A program made the translations under genes and the position numbers. Shown one piece after another: positions 19,424-31,101 of a DNA stretch of 64,000 nucleotides. The notes beneath the pieces are model-generated. The model was given only the letters and a program-made list of their open reading frames with translations. It was not told the origin of the DNA and did no database searches. The number at the start of each line of letters is the position of its first letter. Positions within the stretch are counted from its first letter, which is position 1. Source of the DNA: Diaporthe sp. PMI_573 (taxonomy: Eukaryota; Ascomycota; Sordariomycetes; Diaporthales; Diaporthaceae); contig JAJTUP010000129.1 in the NCBI GenBank assembly GCA_021399435.1, forward strand, positions 62,001-126,000. Reading direction: 5' to 3'.

Positions 19424-21230
19424 CCTCCGCTTATTTGGTCGTCCAGGGCGCTTGTTTTTTCGAAGTTCAGGGTGTAGGTGGAAGCACGTCTCCTGATTGT
19501 GTCCGATTGACCGAAATCCCTTCTCTCTACAGTAGGAGCAAAAATCCATTTCAACCCATTGCTTGTTGGCAGGTCTCGCAATTAGCGCAGGTGTTGCTTC
19601 TGAGCGTAGTCGTCCTTCCTCGTTTTCGGCTTGCCGTAGTGTGTCTTGGAAGTTCGGAATAGTGGCTTCCTTTGTGTCTTGTCTCCCCCAGAAGCCGGTC
19701 TTCCAGGGGTTAAATTCATTTCCAAGTCCATTGACGAATTTCAGGACGATGTGCGAGTCAGGGAGTGCGTGTTTTTTGTCGACTTTGATGAATTCATCTT
19801 GAATTCGGAGAATCTCGTGCCCAAATTCGCGGACCGACTGGAATTGGCTAACGTTGATGCCTTCCCAGTCTTGATAGGCCTTCTGAAGCGCCGTCAGGCC
19901 ATGTGTCTGGAACTCAAGTGCTGCTCGGTCAAATATTTTGACGATCTATCCGTACGGAGCACACACAGCCGCAGTCAGTCACGTCGATGAACGCAGAATG
20001 TAGCACAGTAGTGGTATTGGGCGAAGGCGCGCACGCGCCGGCCATGGAAGCTCCTGACTGGCTAGATAGCACCGAGGCCGCTCCGGCCACGCCGTCGCCG
20101 CCGGAGCTCGGCCTCGGTGCCACGATGCCGGTTAGAGAGCCTCATGCCGGCGCCGAGGCTCCGACTACTGCTAGCTACCCCTTTCTCCAAGTCCTCCTCC
20201 TCCTTCGTGCGGTTGTACCGGGGCCGGTGGGTGGGCCAATCGAGCGCGTGCGACTGAGGCTGGTGATGCCGAGAGCTGGTGATGCCGAGATAACGCTCAC
20301 AGCGCTGCTGCCGGCTGCCTCTATATGCTGGCGCCGGCGCCGATGAGAGAGCTGGCAGAGATGAGGTGGCGCCGGTCAGTGGGCCGGCGGAGATGAGGAC
20401 CGGCCGGGGCTGTGGGGTGGCGCCGGCTAGCGCGGCGCCACCTCGGCACCACGGATAGAACACTCCATTGTGTCCTCAGCAGACATCATTTGACCAATGC
20501 TTTCAGTCATTGTTGTACGCATCATTCGAACCAGCTGTCGTTGTTTCCTCAGTAGGTGGTCTGGGACATCCTCGCGAGTCTTGTAGGTCTCAAGGACATC
20601 GCCAGCACCCATCAGATCCAGTGTTGCAAGGTTGTCTGTCCTCCATTTGTGGTAGTCTTCAGCCTTGTGTAGTTGGGCAAGGTTGCTAAGGTTTAGTGCG
20701 TTGATTCGGAGTTCTTGAAGCTTTTCGGGGTGTGATTGGACCTGAACGTTGATTTGCTGCTGGCGAGGAGGCATTATTGCTGCTGGTCTTGGTGTTGGTC
20801 TCGGTACCAGCCTGTTTAAAGGGGGGGTTGGTGTTGTTTGTGGCGTTTCGTAGCGTTCTTGAGAGCTGTGAGGTTCCGGTGTTGAGGAAGAGGATGTGTA
20901 AATGTAGCTTGTCGACGAGCTTCCGTTCCCGTCACTGCTGCCGTCTGAGGAAGAGCGGTTTCGGGCTGACTTAGGTGCTTCTGAGCGCCGGGGGGTCCTT
21001 GCGACTGATCTCCCAGTTGAGGTGCTTGAAGCTCTAACTGTTCCTGATGAAACATGGCCTTGCCGTGCCGGATCACGGGCTGCAGCTCGGTGGCCAAAGG
21101 TGTTCTGGGGCATGAGATCAGACTTGTTTCGAATGGAGCAGGGATAAGGGCTGCTACCGCTTTGGAAGCGTGGTCAGAAAGCAGCCTGAAACGAGAACTT
21201 TGTAATATCGATCTTGCCACAATTTTTGAA
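19424..21230 (-). mobile_element. Copia-type retrotransposon gag fragment
   Basis: Minus-strand coding of a Ty1/copia Gag without pol or LTRs. The N-terminal part (20427-21113) is Ser/Pro rich, then LQELRINALNLSNLAQLHKA, EDYHKWRTDNLATLDLMGAG and a helical stretch. After a GC-rich insert (19946-20458) it continues FDRAALEFQTHGLTALQKAY, LRIQDEFIKVDKKHALPDS, then the zinc knuckle CSYCREKGFRSIGHNQETC and a basic tail (PELRKNKRPGRPNKRRR). It shares 57 identical bases with the copia element at 51771-51827, so both belong to one family. Truncated at both ends. Confidence 0.75.
19946..20458. mobile_element. GC-rich 513-bp insertion in copia gag
   Basis: The gag coding is interrupted by a very GC-rich segment (many GCGCCGGC motifs) whose ends are CTATCCGT and ACGGATAG, an 8-bp terminal inverted repeat. 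TA dinucleotides lie inside these ends and could be the target duplication. It has no convincing ORF and could be a MITE or the LTR of another element; the base composition is unlike everything around it. Confidence 0.45.
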
Positions 21231-21869
21231 CATCTTATATCGTAGCAGGCAACGCTCCATCCTCACGCCCTTGCCCAGGGGTGATAGTCCTTCCCTTTGC
21301 CATCTCCTCAGTAAAATAATGATGCAAGTCACTTCTTATGACTACGCTGGATCAAAGACTAAAGTATCTCCGTCATAGCTTAGTTAAATAAAACGAAATT
21401 GTTGAACTTCGGATAAATATATATCAAGTGGGGGCTAGATCAAGCAAGGCATGGCATAACTGCGGCGTTTGGAGCAAGAGTGCAGTATCAATTACGGATG
21501 CCAGTGGTACCACAAATTTAATTCCGGAAAGCACCGGAGCTCCTATATCGAGCATAGAGTGCATTTCTAGTAGCCCCGATCTGTTTTCCACGGTGTCTGC
21601 CCTTCTATCAATGCTAGCGTTTGGTATCAGGACGTCATCTTTCGCAAACAGTAACCACACTGATTACTACAACCACTACACTGCCGGTCAGCGTATAAGA
21701 CTACCACAATGGGCAATGCTGACTCTCAGTGACTTCGCTTTCCGGGCTCCCAACTTACCAGATCTCATTTCTCCTTGCAATTCGGCTTGTTGTCCTCCAA
21801 CGACATCCCGTACTATTGGTTGAAGTCGAGACATTCCCATGCAGCGCCGGGCTTTACGGAAAATGATCG
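21231..21869. other. 3' flank of paralogue B, nothing recognised
   Basis: Two opposite short frames (21428-21823 on +, 21424-21660 on -) have no recognised domain. Confidence 0.45.
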
Positions 21870-23816
21870 TCAGCGACTCCCGGCTTCGCTTCTCATCTGT
21901 GCTTGGAGCGCATCAAAGATCCTGTAATTGTTCACGGCGTCCTCCTTATCATGACCGACCCGTTCCCGATCAGGTACACCTCCGCAGAGATCCCCCGGTG
22001 TCTCCCCGACACCGCCAAGAACACGATCGGCCTCCGAACACTGATGATCTACCATCGCAACAACGCTAGCCACGCGATCTGCACGTTGCTTTTCTGTGCT
22101 AGTTTGCTCGGAATTCGACGTCGATGGACTGTTATCAGCGACAGAGGGCGTAAAAGAAGCATCTACATCCCCATCATCTCTCTCGTCTTCGCAAACATCG
22201 TCCACATTCGTAGCCGATTCCGGTTCTGAGGATCCTGCATCAGGAATGATTATGCAGTCAGATGGTTGCCGAGTAGATTCAACACCTGTGGTCAGATACT
22301 CGGGTCCCTCATCGTTAAGCTCGCGGTCCGCTGCGGGCAGGACGGCATTGTCAGCAGGCTTTACCTCGCGGGGCTCTGCTTGTTTCCTTCGGGAAACATT
22401 ATTCGGCCTCAACACCTGATAGCCTTTTCTCAGCGCTTTTGCGAAGGTATCGTTATTCTTCTCTGCGCGTTCGTCCGTACAATCTTTGACGAGAAAGCCG
22501 CACACCTCAACGGCAAGATCATGCTTCTTCGGCATCTTGCCATGCTGAGGGCTGTTTATGTGTTTGGCAGCGCCGTGCACGGGATTGTCGAAGCCGAAAT
22601 GCATGTTGTGTTCATCACACTTGACGATATACCAATCATCGGAATCTTCCTTGTGCTTAAAGATCTTGTGTTTGTATTCGGCCTTGCCGTCTTGGTAGAC
22701 CTCCTCGAATGAAATGACGCGCTGTGACGCATGATCGCCCTCTTCTACTGTAGGTTGCGCCGCAGAGGCGTGCAGCGCTACTGCAGCTAAGTTATTTGCG
22801 CATTGGCGCTTCCTTGCATCAATGGCTCTTGATGACTCCGCAGCCTTCCTCTTCGCCTCTTGGCGGTATGGAACATTCAGAGCGGAAGGTAAGCCAGGCG
22901 TGTGTTGTGGTACGCCTCCCATGGGCTCGTGAGAAAGTGACTGTGCACGAGGGAGTCGAGCAGAGAACGAAGGCCCAGGATTTCGATTTGATGGTCTCGC
23001 CTGCAATGTAGGCTGGGTTGGAGCTGGCGCGATGGATTTGTAATTCTTCGAATGTATGTTTGTAATAGGTAATGGTATTTTGACGGGAGCGTTCCGGAGT
23101 ATTGAAGTTTGGGAACGGGAAGTCTGTGGTATCGTGGCTTGTCTTGTAGGGCCAGACGAAGATGGCTGAAGTGTGGATGCGCGAAGGTTCGTACCGAGAG
23201 GGAGGCTCTGGTTAGAAAGTGACGTATCGTAGCCATGTGAAGGCATCGGATGCATTTCGGCTCGCAATCCAACGAAGTGATGGTTGTTGTCACTAGCGTC
23301 CTGTTTTTACTCATCAACATTCATATCATAGGTACCCACGCTCTTCGAAGGTTTGCTTACCGCCGTGCAAGGCGACGTCGATACTGTCTCCAAAGAAGGG
23401 GCCTGTGTTCCACTTGACTCAAAGGTTGAATTGATAATCATATCGTGAACCTTGTCACGCAGATCCGCTGCCGTCTTTTTCATGATAATTTCGTACTCGC
23501 GACACAGCAAGTCTTTTCCCAAGTGGAGGCCTACCCGTTTGGTGATGGATGACTCGACGGAGTCTTCGATATCTGCAAGAGCGCATTGTATCATCTGTAT
23601 GTTTGTTTTCAAGCGCGATTTAGAATTGTCCGCCTCGTCGCGCAGCTGGGACTCGATCTGCGCCCTTTGGGCGTCATACTCTTCTTTCAAGCGCGCCTGC
23701 TTCGCTGTGTGCTCTTTTTCCAATCGCTCAAAGCGCGAATCTTGCTGCTCTTGGACGAAATGGGTTCGGTATGCGGCAGGTGCGTTGTTGGGCAGAGACT
23801 CAGTGGTCGGGTCCAT
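21870..23816 (-). CDS. Coiled-coil / C-H-H-H-H domain protein, paralogue B
   Basis: Two exons, 23816-23361 and 23300-21870, give 628 residues. The intron is 60 bp in phase 0 (donor GTAAGC after GCG, acceptor AACAG), the same length, phase and site as in paralogue A. Residues about 25-130 are a coiled coil (FVQEQQDSRFERLEKEH.., RLKEEYDAQRAQIESQLRDE) ending in MIINST, which aligns with VICNST in A. A Ser/Pro/Gln-rich linker with an AKRKAAESSR patch follows. The C-terminal domain carries Cys380, His383, His386, His399 and His405 in DWYIVKC..H..HFGF.NP..GAAKHINSP.HG. The tail is acidic and Ser-rich. The gene converges on paralogue A 15.9 kb away. Function unknown; a nuclear nucleic-acid-binding protein is a guess. 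Confidence 0.75.
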
Positions 23817-24009
23817 CGAAAGACAGGGAGGGGTTGGCAAGGTGTGAAGCCTGTGGCGCAAGCATGTCAGAAATCAGTTCAAAGCGCAAAAGTACCGTAG
23901 CACAATGGTCCGGTGAGTATCACAAATTTTTGTGGTATGGGCTCCGCGATCGATACCTTGATGTAATAGTACCGTCTTCCAACAGGTAGGGAAGTAGGAA
24001 CGATGTGGT

Positions 24010-24600
24010 AAGTTGGTAAAACTAGGGACGGTATGCCAAGACAAACTAGCTAAGCGAGGTCACGTGTGCAAACAGGGTGGCCAGCCCCGCACTCTCTCCA
24101 CCCAAGATTCCGTCAGTTGCCGTCACCAAACTAGACGGAAGAGCTTTACTGTACAACCAGTGGGAAAGAACAAATTGCTGCGGTCGCTAGGAGTTCATTG
24201 TGACTGGCGACTCTCCTTCAAGACCGACGTCAGACCCCTCTCGGCCAAAGCCCTGCAAATGGCAAATGGGCTGCGGTCACTTGGAAACACAGTCAGGGGC
24301 GCCCGGGCGGGTCTGCTACACCAGGCTGTCATTGCGTGCATGCTTCCTGTGTAGTGTCGGAATTTCTCTAGCCGGTATGGGCCCCCTCTATCGGCTGCGA
24401 ACCCGCGCGTTTGTGATACACAGAAATTCAGGGCAAATTGTATCGGCTAGGCCATGTTTAGGTTACAAATTCATGAAAAGACTTTCGATGGTCCCTCGAG
24501 AACTCACTGAGAGTTGTAAGTGTTGTCTCTTGAACAGAAAAGTCACAAGACTTCGTGATGTGAAAAATAGTGTTGGTCATTTTTAGATATTCAAGGGTAG
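24010..24600 (+). mobile_element. Tad-type LINE reverse transcriptase relic
   Basis: A plus frame reads LLRSLGVHCDWRLSFKTDV, RPLSAKALQMANGLRSLGN and TVRGARAGLLHQAVIACMLP. This is the segment just after the polymerase domain of Tad-type LINEs (WLGVxFDRRLSFK..V..A..A..L..LGNT.RG). It then breaks down with stops. It sits directly before LINE copy B but does not match the corresponding part of copy A closely, so it is an older and different insertion. Confidence 0.6.
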
Positions 24601-24616
24601 GTATGTACCTTTTCTA

Positions 24617-25830
24617 GCAGCTCAGCACGAAACGGCGTGGTGGGAATTGGGGGAGCTGTCTCGCTGCCCGCGTCCGTCTATGGTAGCCCAAGGCTTGGGA
24701 CCTTTTCCTCTAAGCTCGGCGCAAGATCGGAACAGAACCCATACTCCGGAGGGCTGGCAGCGACGAAACGCGCTTTGAGCACGCTACCAATGCTCAGGTC
24801 TAGCAGTATCGTGCTATCAACGAACAACAAAGCGGCCGTTCTCACCCTTCGGCAACCTCGACAGCAGTCTGGCCAACAGCATACCCGCCACATCTATGAG
24901 GCTGTCGGAGAAATGCGCAAACGCGGAAACATAGTGACAATACGATGGCTCCCTGCGAGCGAAGGAGACAAGCTCCTAAAAATTGCCAAGGAAAACGCCA
25001 GAGAGGCCACTCATCCCGGTGCCACTCCAGAAGCAGAAACGCCCAGGATGCGGTCGACTACTCTCAACGTAGCTCGTTCCAAGACAGGCGCCAGCAAGCA
25101 CTTGCCAGAAAAGGTTGGAAAACACTCTAAGAGAGTCGACACAGCATTGCCAGGTAAACACACAACGCAACTCTATGACCGTCTAACATGGAAGGAAGCC
25201 ACTGTGCTTGCTCAACTCAGAACAGGCATGGCAAGACTCAATGCTTACCTCCACCGAATCGGGGTAGCCCCGTCAGAGCAGTGCGCATGTGGACAAGCAG
25301 CAGAGACAGTAAAACACTTCCTCTTCCGATGTAGAAAATGGACGGCGTACCGGATAGAGATGCTCCGGTGTACAAGCACTCACAGAAGCAGCATTTCTTT
25401 CTATCTAGGAGGAAAATCAGCATCAGATAACAAAGACTGGTCTCCAAGCTTAGAGGCCGTTCGGGCAACGATACGATTCGCAATAGCCACGGGCCGACTT
25501 GACGCAAACCAACCGTCCGGCAACTAAAACACTTAACCGATCACCCACCACTCTCCGCCACCGAACCCACACCCATCACCTCGTGCCACGGACAGCAGGC
25601 ACCGCTTCAGCCGCCGAGGATAGGACGTTGAACACTTGGAGAATCGCCTCCAAGCCAGCCTACTACTAATCCTACTAACCCACGAGAATCCGAAGAGAAA
25701 TGGCAGAAGAAGGCAAATAAGCTAGAATGGACTTTGCATGGGCTTTAAGGAGATCAAGGCATATCTTGGGAAATGTATGGTCAAATTGTTAATAGTTGCC
25801 CTTTCGGGTTAAGCCCGCCGGGCGGAATAA

Positions 25831-25865
<35 letters not shown>
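24617..25865 (+). mobile_element. Tad-type LINE, copy B, 5'-truncated
   Basis: Starts abruptly inside ORF2 at AGCAGCTCAGCACGAAACGG. It carries 296 codons of RNase H plus CCHC tail (24637-25527), the same untranslated region as copy A, and a (TG)n tail to 25865. Protein differences from copy A are few (Glu to Lys, Ile to Thr, Ala to Thr), so both inserted recently and neither shows heavy C-to-T decay. The STNNK change in the RNase H motif is shared by both copies and so was present in their source element. Confidence 0.85.
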
Positions 25866-25869
<4 letters not shown>

Positions 25870-27001
25870 CAACAGACACCCATATTCGAGACCCCAGCGC
25901 ATATGTACCGTGCTAAATATTGGTTGAAAAGTAAGATGATCGTGACATGATCACCCGTATTTGAACAGCCACCGCCAGAGGTACGCAAGTACAAAAGCCA
26001 TATGGCTAAGGCCATTCAACAATCTGTACTTTTTGGTGGGGCAGTGTCATGACTATCATAGCTACACCGTTTAACGTTTAGTTTTTATTCGGTAGTAGTA
26101 ACTAAACAAAAAAAAATTTAGTTTTTAGTTTTTAGTCAGACCTATTAACTAAATTAAACTAATTTCAACCCTGCCCCCAATGTACCCCCTAATATACAAA
26201 CAACAAAAATCATAGCACCCTCTACTTTCCAAAGTTACCTCTGTACATTTAAAAGCATCTCCATTACTGTGAGGAACATCTGCCGCCTGGGCGCCTCCTT
26301 CACCAGCATCAACAAGTCCACCTGCTGGCCCTACCTATCCTTGAACCGCCGGGCGAAACTGAATTTGCAGCGCAAGGGCTGGGCCAAGGTCTGTCTTGAT
26401 ATGTATCAAGCTCTGCGACGCCACGGTATTGTTGGTTGCAATTCGAACTTTATATGCATTTCTACTTTAACACTTCTAAACTACGTTTTCTAAACCTTTC
26501 TATAGATCTTTACCTTAATCGAGGTTCTAACTAACCCTTTTTCCAACTATATATAACACCAGATATCTTTTCAGGTCAGTTTAAGATCATTCCAATGCAT
26601 TTCCAATCCTACAATCCAGAAAAAAACGTATATCCGACAGGGTTAAATATATCTTAGTGTTGAATGGGCTTTCTGTACGTACGTACGTGGTACCGTGTAA
26701 ACGATAGGTTGGGTTGGGTTCTGATTGCATTGCTTCTTCTATCTATCGTGGGGACGAAGGGGCTGCCGTACGGCAGACGTGTTAGGCACGTCTGCGCGCC
26801 AACGCACCCGCTTAGTCATCCCCAACTCCAGAGGCTAACGTACGGCGATACTGAGTGCTGTTCCAACACTTAGTATTAAACACTTACCATTCAAGTTTCT
26901 TCCACATTACCAATATTTAATTAAAACTATATACAATCGATCAAATCGATAGACGATTCAATTACCAATATCTCCTCATCTCTGACTACAGTTCGTGCAC
27001 C
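25866..27001. other. AT-rich intergenic with one exon-like frame
   Basis: Mostly AT-rich (TTTAGTTTTTAGTTTTTAG around 26118). A 75-codon plus frame at 26269-26493 reads ICRLGASFTSINKSTCWPYL, SLNRRAKLNLQRKGWAKVCL and DMYQALRRHGIVG. It looks like a genuine coding fragment, possibly of a transposon protein, but I cannot assign it. Confidence 0.4.
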
Positions 27002-27619
27002 ATGGGCGATTACTGTGCCTCGTATATAGCCTTTGGTGACGCTGCCTCCACGGACAATGTGTGGGGCAAGCTCTTCAGGGACACAACGCTTTTTGAGTAT
27101 TGCCAAGGAATTCAGATATACTTCACCATCATTGGCGATATTGAACAAACCGATAATTCCTTTCTAGCATTGATTATGACGAATGATGGGAAATCAAGGC
27201 TTTCACCCAAAGCTTGGGACCTTTTTAAAGAGTCTTTACACAAACCACACATACTTGACGAGGGCAACTGTTTGATTCGATTCACGGAGCTACGATATAC
27301 TCTAAATATTTCTAATTTTCTCTACGCGTTCCTTCATCCCAAACTCATAATCGCGGATCCTGCTCAGCTTGTCTATGAATCTTTCAAGAGCGGATTTATT
27401 AGAATGCGCTGTACAAGTGCAAGTACGTATAAAGAGAAACCCCAAGATGTACAAGAACCTGCCGATCCAGGTCCTATTACATATGATGGTCCATTTTGTG
27501 TGTTAGAGCTTGTTATCGCTGGCCGCAACCGTCGCCTTAACATCACACGATCAATTACGGATACATGGGCTATAGATCCTCAACGCATCAGGAACAGGGA
27601 CAAACGGCCGGCTCGTTGA
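27002..27619 (+). CDS. Orphan protein, 205 aa
   Basis: Starts with ATG in a strong context (CACCATGG). The sequence is evenly mixed and globular-looking: FEYCQGIQIYFTIIGDIEQ, PKAWDLFKESLHKPHILDEG, CLIRFTELRYTLNISNFLYA, FCVLELVIAGRNRRLNITRS. There is a Pro/Glu-rich hinge (EKPQDVQEPADPGP) before the last 45 residues. No signal peptide, transmembrane helix or known motif is seen. It stands alone among AT-rich sequence and relics. It may be a single-exon gene or the intact exon of a longer one. Confidence 0.5.
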   Translation: MGDYCASYIAFGDAASTDNVWGKLFRDTTLFEYCQGIQIYFTIIGDIEQTDNSFLALIMTNDGKSRLSPKAWDLFKESLHKPHILDEGNCLIRFTELRYTLNISNFLYAFLHPKLIIADPAQLVYESFKSGFIRMRCTSASTYKEKPQDVQEPADPGPITYDGPFCVLELVIAGRNRRLNITRSITDTWAIDPQRIRNRDKRPAR

Positions 27620-29427
27620 ATGGTAAATGTCTCCACTAAGAACGAAGTTATAAAACGGCCCCTTAGCCAAAGTTTGAAGCCCGTATAAGACGGCGTAAGT
27701 CTTATGGAATTAAAACAACATCAGGCAAAAAGCAGCATATATTGGGCGATAGGGCCTTGAAGAGTTTTTAGCACCTTAACTCTTTCTTTTTAGTCTAGAA
27801 ATGCTTTTAATGTTTTCTATTGGACAGAATTGCAGTCGCACAATTGGTACCTATGATCATCAAATATGGCGAGGAAGTAGATTGAGAGCAGGGCTAAGCG
27901 CTGGCAGATACAGAATCGCATTTCCCAGCGAATATACCGTAATTGGCGTATTGTCCCCTTGCGGATACCCCCATCCTTAGCAGTCTTTTGGATCAGATAC
28001 AAGCGGTCAGTGGTATATTTAAAAACTGCCTCGCAAGCTTGATTGGTGATTGTCCCCCAAATGACAACCCCTAAAACTCTGGGTGACATCACATTGCCCC
28101 AGCACGTAAAATCACGGCAATCCACCCTATCGTTGGGCAGTCCTATACCCCATCCCATGGATTCATCTTGCAGTATATCGGTTAACGTAGTACTTCCAAG
28201 AATCGACTTCTTGGTAGTGGGGGCCGCCGGTTGTGTATATCAATGCTGCCTGAATCAGCCTAGAGCCGTTGTTTCTGAGCAAATATGGGCTATGAATGGA
28301 TGGCGTTCTAGGGGCTCGTTGCATGCACAGTCTGCAGAGTCACCAGATGGAAGAGCCAGTCTATGACGGCAATGCCTACACATTCAGCGTCTCTTACTAC
28401 AGACAAGAGCTCAGGTTTTACGCAATCCGAGTACTGTGCCGAGATCGACCTTGTTGAAGCAAATGGGTGATACCAGGCCTTCAGATCAACAGATTCAGCC
28501 TGCCCAACGCCTATCTAATGCCCAAGAAGAGATAGCTTTGAATCTAAGTAATGATAGGGTTACAATATGATTGGGTTTACCCTGCCCTCTTACACAAATT
28601 AGGAATCCAAATTCTATGTTCCAAGGTATATGAAGTATGCCATGTCACCCAGAGGAAGAGGATATCGTGTGCTTCGATTATAGGGTGACAGGTCCTGTGG
28701 GCGAGGATGTAATGTGCTACGACGAGGTAGGCAAGGGAAAGGGAAAGCAGTAGGTGCCCGCGTCCCCACTGCCGGATGAGGAAGACCACAAATCAGTGTC
28801 CTCCCACCCTCTTCAGTCTGACTATTTTCCCGGCTGGACACCTAAGGCATCGTTTGACTGGGCTCATGAGATCACTATTGGGGACAATGGTGCCAAGGAA
28901 AAGGGAAAGAGTGCTAGGCATGCTATAACCTCGTGTGTGATATTAGTGCTAATGATCTCAACGAAACGAGTAGGCAAGAAGACGAAGCCGTAGATGGAGA
29001 GGCAGTGTTTCAGGTAATTCCCGTGATGTCTGAGAATAAGGTCTTAATCACTTATTTTCAGACTATTCGAAGGTCGTGTAAGTGGGCTGGATCCCCCGGC
29101 GCTTAGTCGGGCTCCTGCTTATCGTCCCCGAGACTTTGCGCACTGGGTTGTCCCTGATTTTGTATTGTGGCTCCTGGCCCACCTCTTCCTCAAGCTGGAC
29201 ATACTTCCGCCGTCGACTATCGGTGTCGAAGAACTCGCAGATGCAAAAAATGTACAGTAACCCTGAAAACTCACACTAAAGTTGAAATATAAAGTGTGGA
29301 CACTTTCCAGAAGTACCTTATATGTTCTGTCAAGCAACCGATGCGCGCATTTTGGAATCTGCAAGCATCCGGACTTCGAAGAAGCTTGTTGACTACGGCA
29401 ACAAGACCTGTCCGGACTCTGTAGCCT
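27620..29427. other. No supported gene
   Basis: Several frames of 65-113 codons on both strands (27817-28158 on -, 28043-28366 on +, 28754-28993 on +) have no recognised domain. The stretch at 29060-29260 has coding-like composition (PRDFAHWVVPDFVLWLLAHL) without start or end. Confidence 0.4.
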
Positions 29428-29979
29428 ATGAGGCAAAATGAGAGCTTAGTCGTCATTGTGTGCAGAATAGATATGGACATTGAAAAGTTAGGCTGTCGTG
29501 TTAAAGATCCTCACCTCAAGTTAACCAACAGTACAGGCAAAGCTTGGACATCTGTTACCGGCGAGATGAAGAGCGTTGCGGGCTCTGTTATTACTGCGCT
29601 TCTCTTTGATTCCTACCTAAGAAAGATAGATCAGTTCTTCCTTAATGCACGTATTTTAAGGGTCTTGCAACAGCAGGGACAACCCCACATGCTTACCTGC
29701 AAGGCTAATCTAGCATGGGTTTATACGAAGCTTGGAAACCTAGGTGAAGCGGAGACCATGATTCAGGAGCTATTAATATCATCTACGGAAACACGGCCTT
29801 ATATGGACCCAATCGTGCTTATGCATTGCTTCGCTTCATCTTCAGTTTATTTGAGGAAGACCAAAAAAAGGTGTCTGCCTCGCTACCCTTCCAGAAATAC
29901 GATTTCGGCTTGTCAGCCATTTGCAAGCGAAAGAGAAGATGCGGTGGGCACAGGCCACGCGCCTGGTTCGTTCGAGTGA
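29428..29979 (+). pseudogene. TPR-domain fragment
   Basis: Within the frame, MLTCKANLAWVYTKLGNLGE and AETMIQELL form a tetratricopeptide repeat of the kinesin-light-chain style (NLAxxYxxLGxxxEAExM), preceded by RILRVLQQQGQPH. After about 29870 the frame loses similarity and ends in basic low-complexity sequence. Such TPRs form the C-terminal sensor arrays of many fungal NB-ARC/NACHT receptors, but only about one and a half repeats survive and no nucleotide-binding domain is near. Confidence 0.5.
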
Positions 29980-30245
29980 AAATAGAATGTAGATGTGGTC
30001 CTGCAGATAAAGAGTAACTTAACTTAGCTCCACTTTCTACACACTCAACTACCTGTAAATAAGGATGAACCAGAATATAAATAATATATATTGGCAACAT
30101 AATACAACCAAAAAATATATCTGCTCAGTAACCTATAACGCAGATCAAGACGTATGACGGGCTGTAGCAGCTGCTGGCTTGCAACCTTTAAAGAGTTCAA
30201 CAGAGATGTTTATAGTTCTATGAATATATCTCAGTAAATGTTAGA

Positions 30246-30647
30246 TCAAACAAAGAAGGTTATGACCGCGGCGATAGCAAATGCTGGCCACCAGCCGGAC
30301 CCTTTGGTCATGTACATCAGGCCCGCAGCAGCATTCGGCGACTTTCTGCTGCCACTGGCGGTTGTGCCGTTGGGAAGGGTTCCGTTGATAAGGATGGTTT
30401 CGGTGCCGTTGACGTTACCGATGGAGACTAGGCTGCGATTGAGGGAGCCGTAGTTGCCGTTGCCGATGATGCTGCCGATGTAAGCCTGGTCAGCGTTATC
30501 ATCGCAGCCGCATCCTTGGTAGCGTCCACAACCACATAGCACGGGCTTGATTTTATCGCGGCCCGACGTCTGGTTATGGTAGTACCACGGCTGTTCGTGT
30601 GGATACAGGTATGGCACGTCACAATTCCGACCACCCTCCTCCTTCAA
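30246..30647 (-). pseudogene. DUF7732-type cell-surface protein, N-terminus lost
   Basis: The frame contains YPHEQPWYYHNQTSGRDKIK, PVLCGCGRYQGCGCDDNADQ, YIGSIIGNGNYGSLNRSLVS and TETILINGTLPNGTTASG, then a hydrophobic C-terminus (WWPAFAIAAVITFFV). This Cys-rich core, NGT glycosylation sites and hydrophobic tail are typical of fungal DUF7732-type proteins that are probably GPI-anchored. The expected signal peptide and Gly/Ser-rich N-terminal region are missing: upstream sequence switches to an unrelated acidic frame and a pogo relic. Most likely a truncated gene. Confidence 0.6.
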
Positions 30648-30924
30648 CCACGCCTTCTCCTTGAGGTCGTCGCCACCATAACCTCGATAGTTGACTCTGC
30701 TTCTGATGGTGTATCCGATTCTTCTGCTTCGTCGCTTTCCTCGGGCACCCGTCCAACCTCAATTCGGGCCCTTCTGACCGCCTCGATATCAGCGAAAACT
30801 TCATTCGGGTCTAGACTAACCTTCTTCCTTCGGACCGTTCTGATGGCCTCAATCTGACGTTCCAACATTATAGTAAACACAGTGCCAAATCCCAAGTACA
30901 GATCCTTTACAGTATGGACAAGGT

Positions 30925-31040
30925 TTGTTGAGCATTGGAGGGTGTTTGAGACTCCCATTTCTGGGGAGAGACAGGGGTGGATAGCACCGGACTTCTTAGG
31001 CGAACATCAAGCTTGGAAATAACAGAATCCGGGTCCCAAG
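30925..31040 (-). mobile_element. Fot1/pogo transposase relic
   Basis: About 115 bp align with the intact transposase gene at 32940-33075 (AGCATTGGAGGGTGTTTG; AGCTTGGAAATAACAGAATC), corresponding to WxPDSVISKLDVRL...KWESQTPSNA. Diverged, without terminal repeats. Confidence 0.65.
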
Positions 31041-31101
31041 CCTTGTCGGCATATCAGGAGAGTATTCCGCGGTGTGTGTCCGTGCGTAAACCTCCTGGAT
31101 A

